64,000 nt of DNA from Aureococcus anophagefferens (taxonomy: Eukaryota > Sar > Pelagophyceae > Pelagomonadales > Pelagomonadaceae): assembly GCF_000186865.1 (NCBI RefSeq), contig NW_008705565.1:1961811-2025810 (forward strand). Direction: 5' to 3'. Of the stretch, positions 1 to 10,115 are shown piece after piece. Position numbers and translations under genes: made by a program. The number at the start of each line of letters is the position of its first letter. Position 1 is the first letter of the stretch. The notes beneath the pieces were generated by a model. That model worked only from the letters and a program-made list of their open reading frames with translations, was not told the origin of the DNA and ran no database searches.

Positions 1-2543
1 TCGCGACCATGTTCGAGCAGGGCCACATCTACCGCGGCCTCAAGCCCGTCTGGTACTCGCCGTCGTCGCGGACCGCGCTCGCGGAGGCCGAGCTCGAGTA
101 CCCGGACGGCCACACGTCGCCGTCCGTCTACGCGGCCCTGGACGTGCTCGAGCCGTCGGCGGGCCTCGCGGCCGTCGCGGGCGGCGCGGACGCGAAGCTC
201 GCCGTGTGGACGACGACGCCCTGGACGCTGCCCGCGAACCTCGCGGTCGCGGTGAACGGCGACCTCGACTACGCCGTCGTCGACTCGCCGAAGGGCGCCC
301 TGGTCGTCGCCGTGGACCTCGTGGACGCGCTGGCGGCCAAGTTCGCCTGCGAGTTGACGGTGCGAGGGTCGCTCAAGGGCGCGGCGCTCGCGGGGACGAC
401 GTACGCGCGGCCCGTGGCGAACGGCGCGCTCGGCGCGAGGCCCGCGGCCGTAGTCGTCGGCGGCGACTACATCACGTCCGAGGGGGGCACGGGCCTCGTG
501 CACACGGCGCCGGGCCACGGCATGGACGACTACCAGACGGGCCTGAAGCACGACCTGCCGCCGTTCTCGCCCGTCGACGCCGCGGGCAAGTTCACGGCCG
601 ACGCGGGCGACGGCCTCGAGGGGCTGCCCGTGCTCGGCGCCGGCGGCGAGGAGATCGCGGCGCGCCTCGAGGCCGCGGGCAACCTGCTCCTGGCCGAGCC
701 CTACGAGCACCGCTACCCCTACGACTGGCGCACGAAGAAGCCCGTGCTCATGCGCGCGACGGACCAGTGGTTCGCGTCCGTGAGCTCGTTCCGCCAGGAC
801 GCGCTCGACGCCATCGACGCCGTGAAGTGGACGCCGCCCGTGGGCCGCAACCGCATCGCGGCCATGACGGAGCAGCGCGGCGACTGGTGCATCTCGCGGC
901 AGCGGAGCTGGGGCGTGCCGCTGCCCGTCTTCTACGCCAAGGCCACGGGCGAGCCCCTCGTGACGCCGGAGACGCTCGAGCACGTCGAGGCGCTCGTGGC
1001 CGAGAAGGGCTCCGACGCCTGGTTCGAGCTCGACGTCGCGGACCTGCTGCCGCCGGGCGAGCTCCGCGACGCGGCGGACGACTACGTCAAGGGCACGGAC
1101 ACGATGGACGTCTGGTTCGACAGCGGCACGTCCTGGGCCGGCGTCGTCGAGCAGCGCGCCGAGCTCGGCAAGGGCGGCGGCGCGCCCGCGGACCTCTACC
1201 TCGAGGGCAGCGACCAGCACCGGGGCTGGTTCCAGAGCTCCTTACTCACGTCCGTCGCGTGCCGCGGCGCGGCCGGCGGCGGCAACAAAGGCGCGCCCTA
1301 CAAGGCCGTGCTCACGCACGGCTTCGTCCTCGACGAGAAGGGCTTCAAGATGTCCAAGAGCCTGGGCAACGTCGTCGACCCGCGGGTCGTCATCGAGGGC
1401 GGCAAGAACGCCAAGGTCGACCCGCCGTACGGCGCGGACGTGCTCCGGCTCTGGGTCGCGTCCGTCGACTACACGGCGGACGTGCGCCTGGGCAAGAACG
1501 CGCTGAAGCAGGTCTTCGAGCAGTACCGCAAGCTGCGGAACACACTCCGCTACATGGCGGGCAACGTCAACGGCGCGCCGACGCGGGGCACGGACGCGTT
1601 CGCGGCCTACGACGCGCGCGACGCCCGCACCTACGCGTCCCTGCCGGACCTCGACAAGTGGCTCCTGGGCCGTTTAGGCGCCCTCGAGCGCGAGTGCTTC
1701 GACGCCTACGAGAACTACCAGTTCTCGCGCGCCGTCGGCGCGATCTCGGCCTTCGCCGTCAACGAGCTCAGCGCGCTCTACCTCGACGTCGCCAAGGACC
1801 GCATGTACGTGTCGCCGGCGAAGGCGGGCCGCCGCGTGACGTGCATGGCGACGCTCGTGGCCTGCCTCGACGTGCTCCCGCGGCTTTTAGCGCCCTTGCT
1901 GCCGCACCTCGCCGAGGAGCTCTTCCAGGCTTTACCCTACGCGGCCGGCGACGCCTACAGCGCGGAGCGCGGCTCCGTCTTCGACCTCCGCGGCGACCCC
2001 TGGGACGGAACCAACCTCGCGCCCTACGCGGCGCACGAGGAGGCCACGTTCGCCGCCGTGCGCGCCTTCCGCGACGACGCGAACCGCGCGCTCGAGGCCG
2101 CGCGGCGCGACAAGGTGTTGGGCGCGTCGCTCGACGCGACGGTCTACGCGGCGCCGCCGGCCGACCCGGCGCTCAAGGCCGCCTTCGAGGCCGCGCTCGG
2201 GCCCCTCGCGGCCGCGGGCAAGATCGCGCCCCACGCGGCCGATGCGCCGGACTGCGTCGACGACCTCCGCTTCCTCCTCCTCGTCTCCGACGTCGTCTTC
2301 GTCGACGCGCCCGCGGACGTGCTCGCGGCCTGCGACGCGGCCCACGTCGTCGCCGCCGAGGACAGCGAGACCAAGGCCACGGTCGGCGCCGCGCCGGCGA
2401 CGGCGCTCCGCTGCCTCCGCTGCTGGTACCACGAGGACTCCGTCGGCGACTCGCCGGACCACCCGACGCTCTGCGCGCGCTGCGACGACGCCGTCAAGTG
2501 CTGCGAGCCCGCGCTCCAGGTCCAGCTGCCGGACTTCAAGTAG
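1..2543 (+). CDS. IARS2: Isoleucyl-tRNA synthetase, bacterial/organellar type, 5' end outside window
   Basis: Class Ia synthetase charging tRNA-Ile, probably in plastid or mitochondrion. The frame is open to base 1 (codons before the Met at 9), and the protein begins at a point well inside the family alignment, so the HIGH motif and roughly 150-200 residues lie upstream. Counting from the Met at 9: CP1 editing domain with GTGLVHTAPGHG near residue 160, DWCISRQRSWG near 292, DVWFDSG near 370, and the KMSKSLGN loop near 447. The C-terminus has CLRC...CARC near 800-830, the zinc knuckle typical of bacterial-type IleRS, which is why I place it in an organelle rather than the cytosol. No introns and no frameshift seen. 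It ends in TAG, 146 bp before the stop of the convergent methyltransferase gene. Confidence 0.93.
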   Translation, partial: ATMFEQGHIYRGLKPVWYSPSSRTALAEAELEYPDGHTSPSVYAALDVLEPSAGLAAVAGGADAKLAVWTTTPWTLPANLAVAVNGDLDYAVVDSPKGALVVAVDLVDALAAKFACELTVRGSLKGAALAGTTYARPVANGALGARPAAVVVGGDYITSEGGTGLVHTAPGHGMDDYQTGLKHDLPPFSPVDAAGKFTADAGDGLEGLPVLGAGGEEIAARLEAAGNLLLAEPYEHRYPYDWRTKKPVLMRATDQWFASVSSFRQDALDAIDAVKWTPPVGRNRIAAMTEQRGDWCISRQRSWGVPLPVFYAKATGEPLVTPETLEHVEALVAEKGSDAWFELDVADLLPPGELRDAADDYVKGTDTMDVWFDSGTSWAGVVEQRAELGKGGGAPADLYLEGSDQHRGWFQSSLLTSVACRGAAGGGNKGAPYKAVLTHGFVLDEKGFKMSKSLGNVVDPRVVIEGGKNAKVDPPYGADVLRLWVASVDYTADVRLGKNALKQVFEQYRKLRNTLRYMAGNVNGAPTRGTDAFAAYDARDARTYASLPDLDKWLLGRLGALERECFDAYENYQFSRAVGAISAFAVNELSALYLDVAKDRMYVSPAKAGRRVTCMATLVACLDVLPRLLAPLLPHLAEELFQALPYAAGDAYSAERGSVFDLRGDPWDGTNLAPYAAHEEATFAAVRAFRDDANRALEAARRDKVLGASLDATVYAAPPADPALKAAFEAALGPLAAAGKIAPHAADAPDCVDDLRFLLLVSDVVFVDAPADVLAACDAAHVVAAEDSETKATVGAAPATALRCLRCWYHEDSVGDSPDHPTLCARCDDAVKCCEPALQVQLPDFK

Positions 2544-2689
2544 GCGCGTGTAAACCTCCCCGTCCGACTCGGAGCTGGTGGTTATCGTCGCGCGCGGGGC
2601 GGAGGGGCGGAAGAGGCGCGCGGCGGCGCCGGCGCGAGGACGTCGCGGCGGCGGCGCGTTGCGCCTTGTTGCGGCGGGCGTGCGCGAGC

Positions 2690-3613
2690 TCAGTAGAGCG
2701 GCCCCGGTTTGCGCGCCGAGAAGAGGCCCCAGGCGAAGACGGCCTCGTCGCCCTGGATCTTGACGCGGTCCGTGAGGGACGCGATCCACTTGTCGAGGTA
2801 GGGGCGGGGCACGCCGTCCTTGACCATGTCGTCGCCCTGCTTGAGGCAGACGTCGAGCATCGCGGCGAAGTAGGGCAGGAGGTGGCCGCTGCCGTCGAAG
2901 AAGCCGACGTGCGCGAAGCCCGCGTCCTTCATCTGCTGGAGGTAGCCGCTCGGGCGCGCCATCTCCGTCGTCGCGTTGCGGTCCGTGAAGTCCTTGAGCG
3001 CCTTCTCGTTCGCGCCGTCCGCGCCCATGATGTCCGTGAAGACGAGCGCGCCGCCCGGCTCGAGCATCTTGAAGATGTCGCTGAGGAGCGCGGGCTTGGA
3101 CGCCGCGTGGCAGAAGACCTCGCAGGAGACGATGTGCGTGATCTTGGGCAGCTTCTTGGGCGGGAACGTCGCGGCGTCGTTGAAGTTGCCCTCGACGACG
3201 GAGATGAGCTCCTTGACGCCGAGGCGCGCGGCCTCCTCGAGGTTCATGTTGTTCTGCTCCGGCGAGATGTTGAAGGACACGACCTTGCAGCCGAAGGTCG
3301 TCGCGATCTCGTGGCTCAGGCCCCCGTGGCCGCTGCCGAGGTCGAGGACGACGCTGTCCTTCGTCACCGGCCGCGTCTGGTCGAGGAGGCGCAGGAGCGC
3401 CGCGTTCGTGTTCTTCGACGACTCGAAGACGCCGTCGGACGCCGTGCGGAACATGCCGTAGTGGATGTCGTAGCCGCCGCCGCCCATCACGTACTTGTAG
3501 AACGTGCGCGCGTGCACCTCGTCGTACTGCTCCACGACCTTGGACGCCACCTCCTCCTCGGAGAACTGCTTGTTCTTGAAGTCGCCCGTCGTCTTCTGGA
3601 CGGCCGCGGACAT
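2690..3613 (-). CDS. SAM-dependent methyltransferase, sarcosine/dimethylglycine N-methyltransferase-like
   Basis: Predicted 307-residue class I methyltransferase. The SAM-binding motif I is VLDLGSGHGGLS at about residue 100, followed by CKVVSFNISPEQN (motif II), which resembles the sarcosine and dimethylglycine methyltransferases that make the osmolyte glycine betaine. Start: the Met at 3613 (MSAAVQKTTGD) is preferred to an in-frame Met at 3715 because the extra 34 residues look like 5' UTR translation. A short N-terminus without a clear targeting peptide suggests the cytosol. An algal role in salt tolerance is plausible but is inference; related methyltransferases act on other amines or sulfur compounds, so the substrate is not fixed by the sequence. 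Convergent with IleRS, divergent from the NAD-binding gene at 4095. Confidence 0.75.
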   Translation of the reverse strand: MSAAVQKTTGDFKNKQFSEEEVASKVVEQYDEVHARTFYKYVMGGGGYDIHYGMFRTASDGVFESSKNTNAALLRLLDQTRPVTKDSVVLDLGSGHGGLSHEIATTFGCKVVSFNISPEQNNMNLEEAARLGVKELISVVEGNFNDAATFPPKKLPKITHIVSCEVFCHAASKPALLSDIFKMLEPGGALVFTDIMGADGANEKALKDFTDRNATTEMARPSGYLQQMKDAGFAHVGFFDGSGHLLPYFAAMLDVCLKQGDDMVKDGVPRPYLDKWIASLTDRVKIQGDEAVFAWGLFSARKPGPLY

Positions 3614-4094
3614 GGTCTGCTGGTTTTGGGTGGTACTGGGCGACGCTTTTAGAGTGGAACGACAGTCCGCGAGTGCGAGTGTCGACGCTGCCACAAACAG
3701 AGGTTGCGTCACCATTCACGATCCTGCCCAGCCCGCCCGGCTCGCTGCAGCGCTGCCCAAAAAAGTTCACCAATCAAACCCTTAAAAGGGTTGCCCCTGC
3801 AGCCCTGCTCGAGCCCTGCGTCGCGCTCGTCGCGGACGCGTTCGCGGGCTACGCGCGTGGGTGGCTTCCAAAAACGGCAGTCTGTCACGGTCGGGCGCGC
3901 GGCGGGCGCGTCCACCGGCGACGCGGCCTTCTGACTTCAAGCGCCGCGGACTTCGCCAAGATGAAGCCGACGCCGCCCTCACCGGAGACGCAGCGCGAAA
4001 CCTCCGACTCGCGCGGACCGCCGGGGCGTCAACGTCGTTCGTTGCATAAGGCTTGCACAGAAGATGCCGCGGGATCTTTATAGACCTTGAGGCG
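3614..4094. promoter_or_regulatory. Divergent intergenic region between two genes
   Basis: About 480 bp between divergent starts; it must hold both promoters. It is less GC-rich than the flanking genes. A short perfect hairpin (AACCCTT, 2-nt loop, AAGGGTT) lies at about 3777-3792. No conserved core promoter element can be named with confidence. Confidence 0.4.
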
Positions 4095-5322
4095 ATGGCT
4101 CGACGACTCTCATCGGCGACGCTCGTGCACGCAGCGCTGCTGCTTGCCGCCGCCAATGGCTTGCAGGCCGCGCGCCGCGGCGTGGCCCGCAGCGCGACCC
4201 GCGCCGACGCCCGCGCCGCGGTCAGCATGTCGGCGCTGAAGCCCGGCGGCAACGTGCTCGCCGTGGGCAACGGCCCCGTGTTCCTGCTGGCGGCGAAGAC
4301 CGCCGCCGCCGCGGGCTACCCGACGACGATCGTGAGCGCGCGGACGGAGCTCTTCAACCAGCTGCTCTGGGCCGAGGACGAGGACCGGGACGCGAACCTC
4401 CGGATCCTGGGCGTCACGGAGGACGAGGACGTGACGGCGTTCAACGAGGCCGTGGCGTCGGCGGACGCGCTCATCGTCGCCTTCGACGCGGAGCAGACGC
4501 TGACGGACACGCTGCTCGACGTGGTCCTCCCGGCGGAGGGCGGCGCGAGCCGCGTCGCCTGCCTCAGCAAGCACCTCTCCGGCAAGGGCATGGGCCCCTT
4601 CGTGACGGCGTCCAAGGTCGCGGCGAACAAGGAGGTGTGGTGCGCGCCGCCGGAGCGCGTGGAGATGTACCGGAGCTTCGAGGCGAAGCTCAAGGCCAAG
4701 GTCGCGGCCAAGGGCGGCGACGTCACCATCGTCCGCGGCGGCACGCTCAAGGGCGGCGGGCCCGGAGACCCGGAGTCGGTGCAGGCCGTCGCGCCGACGC
4801 TCGCGCCGCGCTTCTACGCCGAGATCGTCGCGGACCTCGTCAACTGGCAGCTCCTCTTCGACTGCGAGACACGGGGCGTCGAGCTCACGCCCGGCGACAG
4901 CGCGACGGGCTGTGTGGAATTCAAATCTTCAACCCGACTTCAATGTGAACGTAATCGAACGGTTCGGACCAGACTCTTCAGCTCTGCTTCGAGAACTCGA
5001 CGAGAGCAATCAATTCGTCCAAAAATCAGCCGAATCGACTTCGATTTGACCGAGCTAGAGATTTCTGAAGTTTGGCCCCGACGTCCCAGCTCACTGGTTG
5101 ATTTCCACACAGGCGGCCGGCCCGGGGCTCCAGGCGGTCTTCACGGCGACGGCGTCGGACGCGCGGCCGGGCGACAGCGGCCGCGTCCAGGTCGCCCAGG
5201 CCCTCGTCCGCTCCCTGGCCCTCGACGGCGCCGCGGGCAAGGAGTTCGGCGTCACGACGAAGGCCGCGCGGGACCACCCGAGCGACGGCGAGTGGGAGGC
5301 CGAGTTCGCGAAGGTGCTCTAG
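4095..5322 (+). CDS. Plastid-type NAD(P)-binding protein (atypical SDR-like), split by an introner
   Basis: Exons 4095-4901 and 5113-5322; the joined frame gives about 338 residues. The N-terminus has a hydrophobic signal segment (HAALLLAAANGLQA) followed by an Arg/Ala-rich stretch, as in bipartite plastid-targeting leaders of secondary algae. Then comes a Rossmann-like start, GGNVLAVGNGPVFLLAAKTA, with a later acidic region. The closest general match is the NAD(P)-binding atypical SDR type seen in Tic62-like plastid proteins; the reaction is not recognisable. With the intron removed from 4902 to 5112, ...ELTPGDS joins AAGPGLQAVF, which continues to the stop. An alternative donor GT at 4914 also keeps the frame, so the exact 5' splice site needs cDNA. 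Confidence 0.7.
4910..5112 (+). mobile_element. Introner element, family 2, copy 1 (intron 4902-5112)
   Basis: 203-bp element. Ends are inverted repeats: left CTGTGTGGAATTCAA, right (reverse complement) CTGTGTGGAAATCAA. Flanking 8-mers are GCGACGGG (4902-4909) and GCGGCCGG (5113-5120), six of eight matching, so an aged target-site duplication. If the left 8-mer supplies a GC donor and the element supplies CAG, the intron is 211 nt and the frame is kept. The interior shares long blocks with the element at 62213-62410 (for example CAACCCGACTTCAATGTG, GTGGCCCCGACGTC-like 3' part) but not with family 1. Confidence 0.8.
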
Positions 5323-5466
5323 GGGGCCGGCGGCGTAACGAACCCCGAAGGTAGCAGCGCCGCGGCGCGTCGTCGCGGAGGCGTCCGGCGCGCCCGAAAG
5401 TGCAAGCACTCATCATTGAAGGCTCGTTGAAGTCTTATTGAAGCAGAAGCGCCGAGAATCGAAGCT

Positions 5467-7163
5467 ATGGCCGCAGTAAACCCCATCAACAGCGACTCCT
5501 ACAGCTTCTCGCCGGTCGCCACGGCGCCGGCAGGAATTGCCGCACCCACTCCAGCAAGCAAGGTGCGCACCTACGCCCTCGTCGGCCTCTGCTTCGGCGC
5601 CTTTTTTTGCCTCGGGAGCCTCGTCGTCGCCTCCGTCGACGCGGTCGAGGAGCGCGACGGCACACTCGTCCTCGACGTGGCAGGCGGCTGGGAGGCGCCG
5701 GCGCCGCACGCGCGCTGCGCCTGGATCGAGGCCGAGGCGCGCGCGCGCGACGCGGGCAAGACGAAGGGCGAGCTCGCGGCGCAGTACGCCGTCGTCGCCG
5801 AGGACGCGAACGCCTTCTACCGCGGCACGGCGCACCTCTTCTGGTACGACTTCGTCGTCGGCGGCTGGGGCGAGTACAACCTCGAGGAGATCGGCCTCGC
5901 GGAGCCGACGCTCGCCGACGGGTCGCCCATCGGCCGCACGGCGACGTGGACCTGGGTCACGGGCGACCAGCACCTGTCGAACTTCGGGGCCTGGAAGAAC
6001 CGCAAGGGCGACGTCGTCCTGGGCGTCAACGACTTCGACGAGGCGGCGATCTACGACTTCCGCATCGACGTGTGGCGCGCGCGCGGCGTCCCTCGTTGAC
6101 TCCGCGCGCGAAACCGCCGCCGTCCCGGCGTCGCAGGCGCGCGGCCGTGTCCATCTACAACCACGGCATGTCGAACGGCCTCGGCCGCGCGCAGTCCGAG
6201 GCGGCGGTGCTCACGTTCACGGACACGTACGTCGAGACCGTCCGCTCCTACGTCGGCAACGAGGACGCGCTCCTCTTCGAGGTCACGGCGGACACGTCGT
6301 CGGGCCTGCTGCGCGACTTCCTCGAGGCCGTCGAGGCGAAGGATTCGGCGGGCAAGCAGCTCCACAAGTTCACGGACGTCGTCGACGGCGAGCGGGCCTT
6401 CGTCAAGTCCAAGAAGACGAAGCTCGAGGCCGTCGACGGCGACCTCGCCGCGCGCGTCGCCGCGGCGTTCGGCCGCGACGGCTACGGCGCGTCGCTGCCC
6501 AAGGTCGGCTGGCGCGCGCGCGAGTGGGACGACGCCTTCTACGAGGTGCTCGACGTCGCGCGGCGCGTCGGCAGCGGCGTCGGGTCCTTCGGCGTGGGCC
6601 GCTACTACGTGCTCCTCCGGGGGTCGCCGCGCGAGGTCGACGACGACGACCTCGAGGAGGGCGGCGCGGTCATCCTCGACGTCAAGTACGAGCCGGCGCC
6701 CGCCGTCGCGGCCGTCGTCGGCGAGCACCCGGGCGACGAGGCCTGGTACGCGTCCCTGTTCCCGAACGAGGCCGCGCGCGCCGTCGCGGGCCAGCGCGCG
6801 CTCACGTCCTACGCGGACCCCTACGCGGGCGTCGCCATCTTCGACGGCGGCGCCTACGTCGTCCGCGAGCGGTCGCCGTGGAAGGCGTCCTTCGACCTCG
6901 ACGAGTTCGACACGTACGCCGAGTACGCGCGCTACGTCCAGGCCATCGCGGCGACGACGGCGACGTCCCACGTCCGCGGCACCGTGGCCAAGGCGCCCGC
7001 GACGTTCAAGGACGTCGTCGCCGCGGCGTTCCGCGAGTCCTACGCCCGGGAGACCTGGGGCGTCTCCGTCGCCAAGGTCGCCGCGGCCTACCGCGAGCAG
7101 GTCATCCTCGACTACGACTGCTTCGCCGCCTACGCCGCGAACGAGAGCGCCTGGCCCGCGTAA
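5467..7163 (+). CDS. DUF2252 protein (kinase-like fold), membrane-anchored
   Basis: About 544 residues from two exons. The intron is about 6075-6136 with a GC donor (62 nt), giving ...DFRIDVWRAAVSIYNHGMSNG; a GT donor at 6072 (65 nt) also keeps frame. An N-terminal hydrophobic stretch at about residues 38-60 (LVGLCFGAFFCLGSLVVAS) suggests a signal anchor or single membrane span. The core holds TGDQHLSNFG and GVNDFDEA, the His/Asn/Asp-containing motifs of DUF2252, a family distantly related to protein-kinase-like aminoglycoside phosphotransferases. Known bacterial members lack a settled function. The substrate is unknown; the membrane anchor points to a secretory or organelle location. Confidence 0.8.
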
Positions 7164-8866
7164 AAAGCAAGACGACAAGCGCTTGAAGTCAAGGTGAACC
7201 CGTGTTGGCGCAGCCACTGGCGTAAAGATCTCTAGCTGCTCCAGCGCACTGGGAAGCCGATCCGATGGGCAGCGCCCGACTTTGGCCGCGTTCGGCGGCT
7301 CGGTCCGCCGGGCGCCCCGGCGGCCTTCGAGCCCGCGCCGCGCCGGCGGGCGATCTTCGACGCGCCGCTCTCGATCTACAGAGGCGAGCACGATTTCGGG
7401 GCGAACGGGGCCTCTGGATCCGGGCCATTTCGACGCGTCGAGGGGCGATATGTCGGTCCTAGGGCATCGATTAATCAGCGGCGCGCGGGGAATCGCGAAG
7501 GAATGGTGTCACGACGGGATTCCCCGCGTGCCGCTGATTGATCATGTCCATCATCACGCGCGCGCGCGTGGCAGCCCCAGCGGTGCGCGTCGAGCGTTCC
7601 GAGTGGTCGTGGCGGTCAGCGCCGGGCCCAGAGGACGATCCACGCGACTGGGGCACTCGAAGGGTGTCTGAGAGGGTCTCGAAGCGGTCGCGGGTGTCCC
7701 CAATGCGCGTTTCTCGGGTCGTTGACCAGGTTTGAGCCGCGGCGCGCGTCGTGCTTGGCAGCCCGTCCACAGCCGAGTTTCGGCATGGATGGCTGCTTTT
7801 CAGCTTTGGTCCTCCAGAGGACATGTTGGACGGACCCCTGATGCGCTGGGGTCCAGCGGGAGGGTCGCCAGGGGGTGTTTTGGCGCCCACCATAATCACT
7901 GTTCATGACTACTCAAAGAGTCCAATCGATCAATGGTCTATCAGTTGACTCATGAACTGTTTAAGCACAGTTGATTCGACTGAGCGGAGGGGGAGGTCAA
8001 GCGGGGCCAGGGCGTGGTCTGAACGGCCTGCCGTCGGCCCGGGGGGGGCGGCGTCTCCATCGGCTCTCCCCCACCGACGAGTGCGCCCGTAGATGGCACA
8101 TGCGTCGGTGTTTTAAGTCGAGGCCCGCGCGCCTCGCGCGGGACTGGACAGCGCGCGCCAGCTCTTCGGCGAAGGCGTAGGTACGGCAGATGATGTCGCC
8201 GGGGAAGGTCTGCTTGGGCTCGGCGTAGCCCACGCCGCAGAGGCTGGCGCCGTGGGTCTCGGACGTGCACGCGGTTGCCCTGAAAGCCCGCCGCGCGGCG
8301 GCGAGCGATTCGGGCGCCGCGGAGAGTCTCGAGCCAGCGCGCCTCCATGGAGCGCAGCACGGTCGTGCGCCCCCCTCGAACGCGGAAGTCGGCGGCCTCG
8401 CGGGTCCGAACCCAGAGATGCCCGGGGGCGCCGAACCAGCGTGCTCGCGCACGACCTGAAGTCGCCGCCGCCAACCGACACTGGATGGGGCGGAAGCCCG
8501 AATGCGCCGCCGTCAAGCCGTGCACGGACAACGTCGCGCCGGACTCCCAGACGAGCAGCGGGCCCGCCATGGTCGGGCCGGGGGGGGCAGCGACGACGGC
8601 GGCGCGTCATGCTTCACGAGCGGCTGGCTTCCAAGGCTGCTCCCTGGTGTACTAGGCTAGGAGAGGTTAACAGCTAGAGGGCCTACCCGGGGGGTTTGCG
8701 GCACCAGGCATTGCTGCACTGGGACTCCAAGCCTAGCCGCGACCGCCACGGGCGGCCGGGCCGGCATCTAGCTCCGTGTACTATTTTTTACGCCAGTGAG
8801 CAGCCCGAAGTGCAGCCCGATGCTATAATTTTATTTGCGACGGCTGCGCAGGGCCAGGCAGCCGGT
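7164..8866. other. Gene-poor interval, about 1.7 kb
   Basis: No coding sequence I can defend on either strand. It contains the hairpin at 7470-7542 and, near 8821-8837, an AT-rich TATAATTTTAT-like stretch just upstream of the sulfotransferase start. A minus-strand open frame at about 7997-8452 contains a protein-like segment (SLCGVGYAEPKQTFPGD) but is flanked by frames that do not continue it; it may be a decayed gene. Confidence 0.5.
7470..7542. repeat. Inverted repeat, 25-bp arms, 23-nt spacer
   Basis: Left arm 7470-7494 and right arm 7518-7542 are reverse complements with two mismatches in 25. Both arms contain the core CAGCGGCGCGCGGGGAATC or its close variant. It could fold as a strong RNA hairpin or be a relic of a small inverted-repeat element. 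No flanking duplication was obvious. Confidence 0.75.
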
Positions 8867-9955
8867 ATGACGATTGGGTCGTTGCGCTGGCTGTGCTGGC
8901 TCCCGTTCGTCGGCGCCGAGACCGCGCTCGCCGGTCCGTTGGCGGCGTACGAATGGAGCAGGAACGAGCTCGGCGACGGGAACGCGTCGCTCGTGTCGCA
9001 CGCATCGCTCTGCCGCGCGGGCAAGTGCTGGCCGGCGACGTGGATCCTCGGCGGCCAGAAGTGCGGCTCGACGTCCGTCTGGATCTGGCTCACGAACAAG
9101 TCGACCTACGGCATCTGCGGCGCCGTCATCCCTCCGGAAGCGGAAGACAGAAGGACGTACCACGGGAAGGAAACGCACTTCTGGACGGGGGGGGGTGCGA
9201 AGAGGGGATACCCCAACACGGCGTCGCTGGCGCCGGCCGACGCGGCGCGCCAGTTCACGGCGCTCTACCCCGCGTCGAAGCTCCGGAACGAGTGCCCGAA
9301 CGGCTTCGTCGAGGGCACGCCCGCCAACCTCCGCTCCGCGGAGGCCCCGCGGCTGCTGCGCGCGGCGCTTCCCTTGCCGTTCCGGCCCGAGCTGCGCTTC
9401 GTCGCCGTGCTGCGCGAGCCCGTCGCGCGCGACCTCAGCGCGTACAACCACCAGAACCGGGTCGCCACTTCGTGGTGCGCCGCGTGCCCTCCGGGCGGGA
9501 GGAACGGGACCTACGAGGCCTACGCCAACTGCCGCCTCGAGACGAAGCGGAAGTGCGAGCAGGGCCTCGACATCGGCTTCTACGAGGCGCAGCTCCGGGC
9601 CTGGGCGGCGGCCTTCTCGCGGCGGCAGATCGCGGTCTTCGAGTTCGGCTGGCTGCTGGCCAACACGGCGGACGCGGAGCGGCGCATCGGCGGGTTCCTC
9701 CGCTTCCCGACGCTCCGCGGCGCCGCGAATTTCCCGCAGGCGAACAAGTCCGAGCGCGACGACGGCACGCAGCCGCCCCAGAAGACGATCCGCTGCCACG
9801 TCCGCGACCGGCTCGAGGCGGCCTACGCGCCGGAGAACGAGAAGCTCTACGCGTACCTCGCCGCGACGCGCGGCCCGGCCGAGGAGCCGCCGTTCCCGCG
9901 CTTCGAGCGGATGCCGTGCGTCGTACGCGCACATGAGCAAGGCGGCCGGGAGTAA
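8867..9955 (+). CDS. Carbohydrate-type sulfotransferase, secretory
   Basis: About 362 residues. The start at 8867 (MTIGSLRWLCWLPFVG) gives a hydrophobic signal or type II anchor as expected of a Golgi enzyme; an upstream in-frame start at 8696 would place it after 57 unlikely residues. PAPS-binding motifs are visible: 5'-phosphosulfate loop WILGGQKCGSTSVW at about residues 58-71 and the 3'-phosphate region FVAVLREPVARDLSAYNH near 175-190. This is the layout of the heparan/carbohydrate sulfotransferase family, which transfers sulfate from PAPS to glycans. The acceptor, perhaps a cell-surface polysaccharide, cannot be told from sequence. Several Cys residues in the C-terminal half fit a lumenal protein. 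Confidence 0.85.
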   Translation: MTIGSLRWLCWLPFVGAETALAGPLAAYEWSRNELGDGNASLVSHASLCRAGKCWPATWILGGQKCGSTSVWIWLTNKSTYGICGAVIPPEAEDRRTYHGKETHFWTGGGAKRGYPNTASLAPADAARQFTALYPASKLRNECPNGFVEGTPANLRSAEAPRLLRAALPLPFRPELRFVAVLREPVARDLSAYNHQNRVATSWCAACPPGGRNGTYEAYANCRLETKRKCEQGLDIGFYEAQLRAWAAAFSRRQIAVFEFGWLLANTADAERRIGGFLRFPTLRGAANFPQANKSERDDGTQPPQKTIRCHVRDRLEAAYAPENEKLYAYLAATRGPAEEPPFPRFERMPCVVRAHEQGGRE

Positions 9956-10115
9956 CCAGTTCGCGCGGGGATGCATCGCTCGAGGCGCGGGTCTGCGCAC
10001 AAGTGAACTGCGGCACCTTGGGCCTGGCCAAAGTCCTTGCCGAGCGGCTGCGGGCGCAGGCGGCAACAGGGATCCTTGAAGCCTCCTTGAGGTTGCGGTA
10101 GCCGTGAGCAAAGGC

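Noticed and set aside
6072..6136. A third introner in the DUF2252 gene
   Set aside because: The interval is only about 62-65 nt, with no inverted ends or 8-bp duplication; it is an ordinary short intron.
7997..8452. Minus-strand gene in the gene-poor interval
   Set aside because: Only one short segment looks protein-like; no start, domain or consistent continuation could be found.
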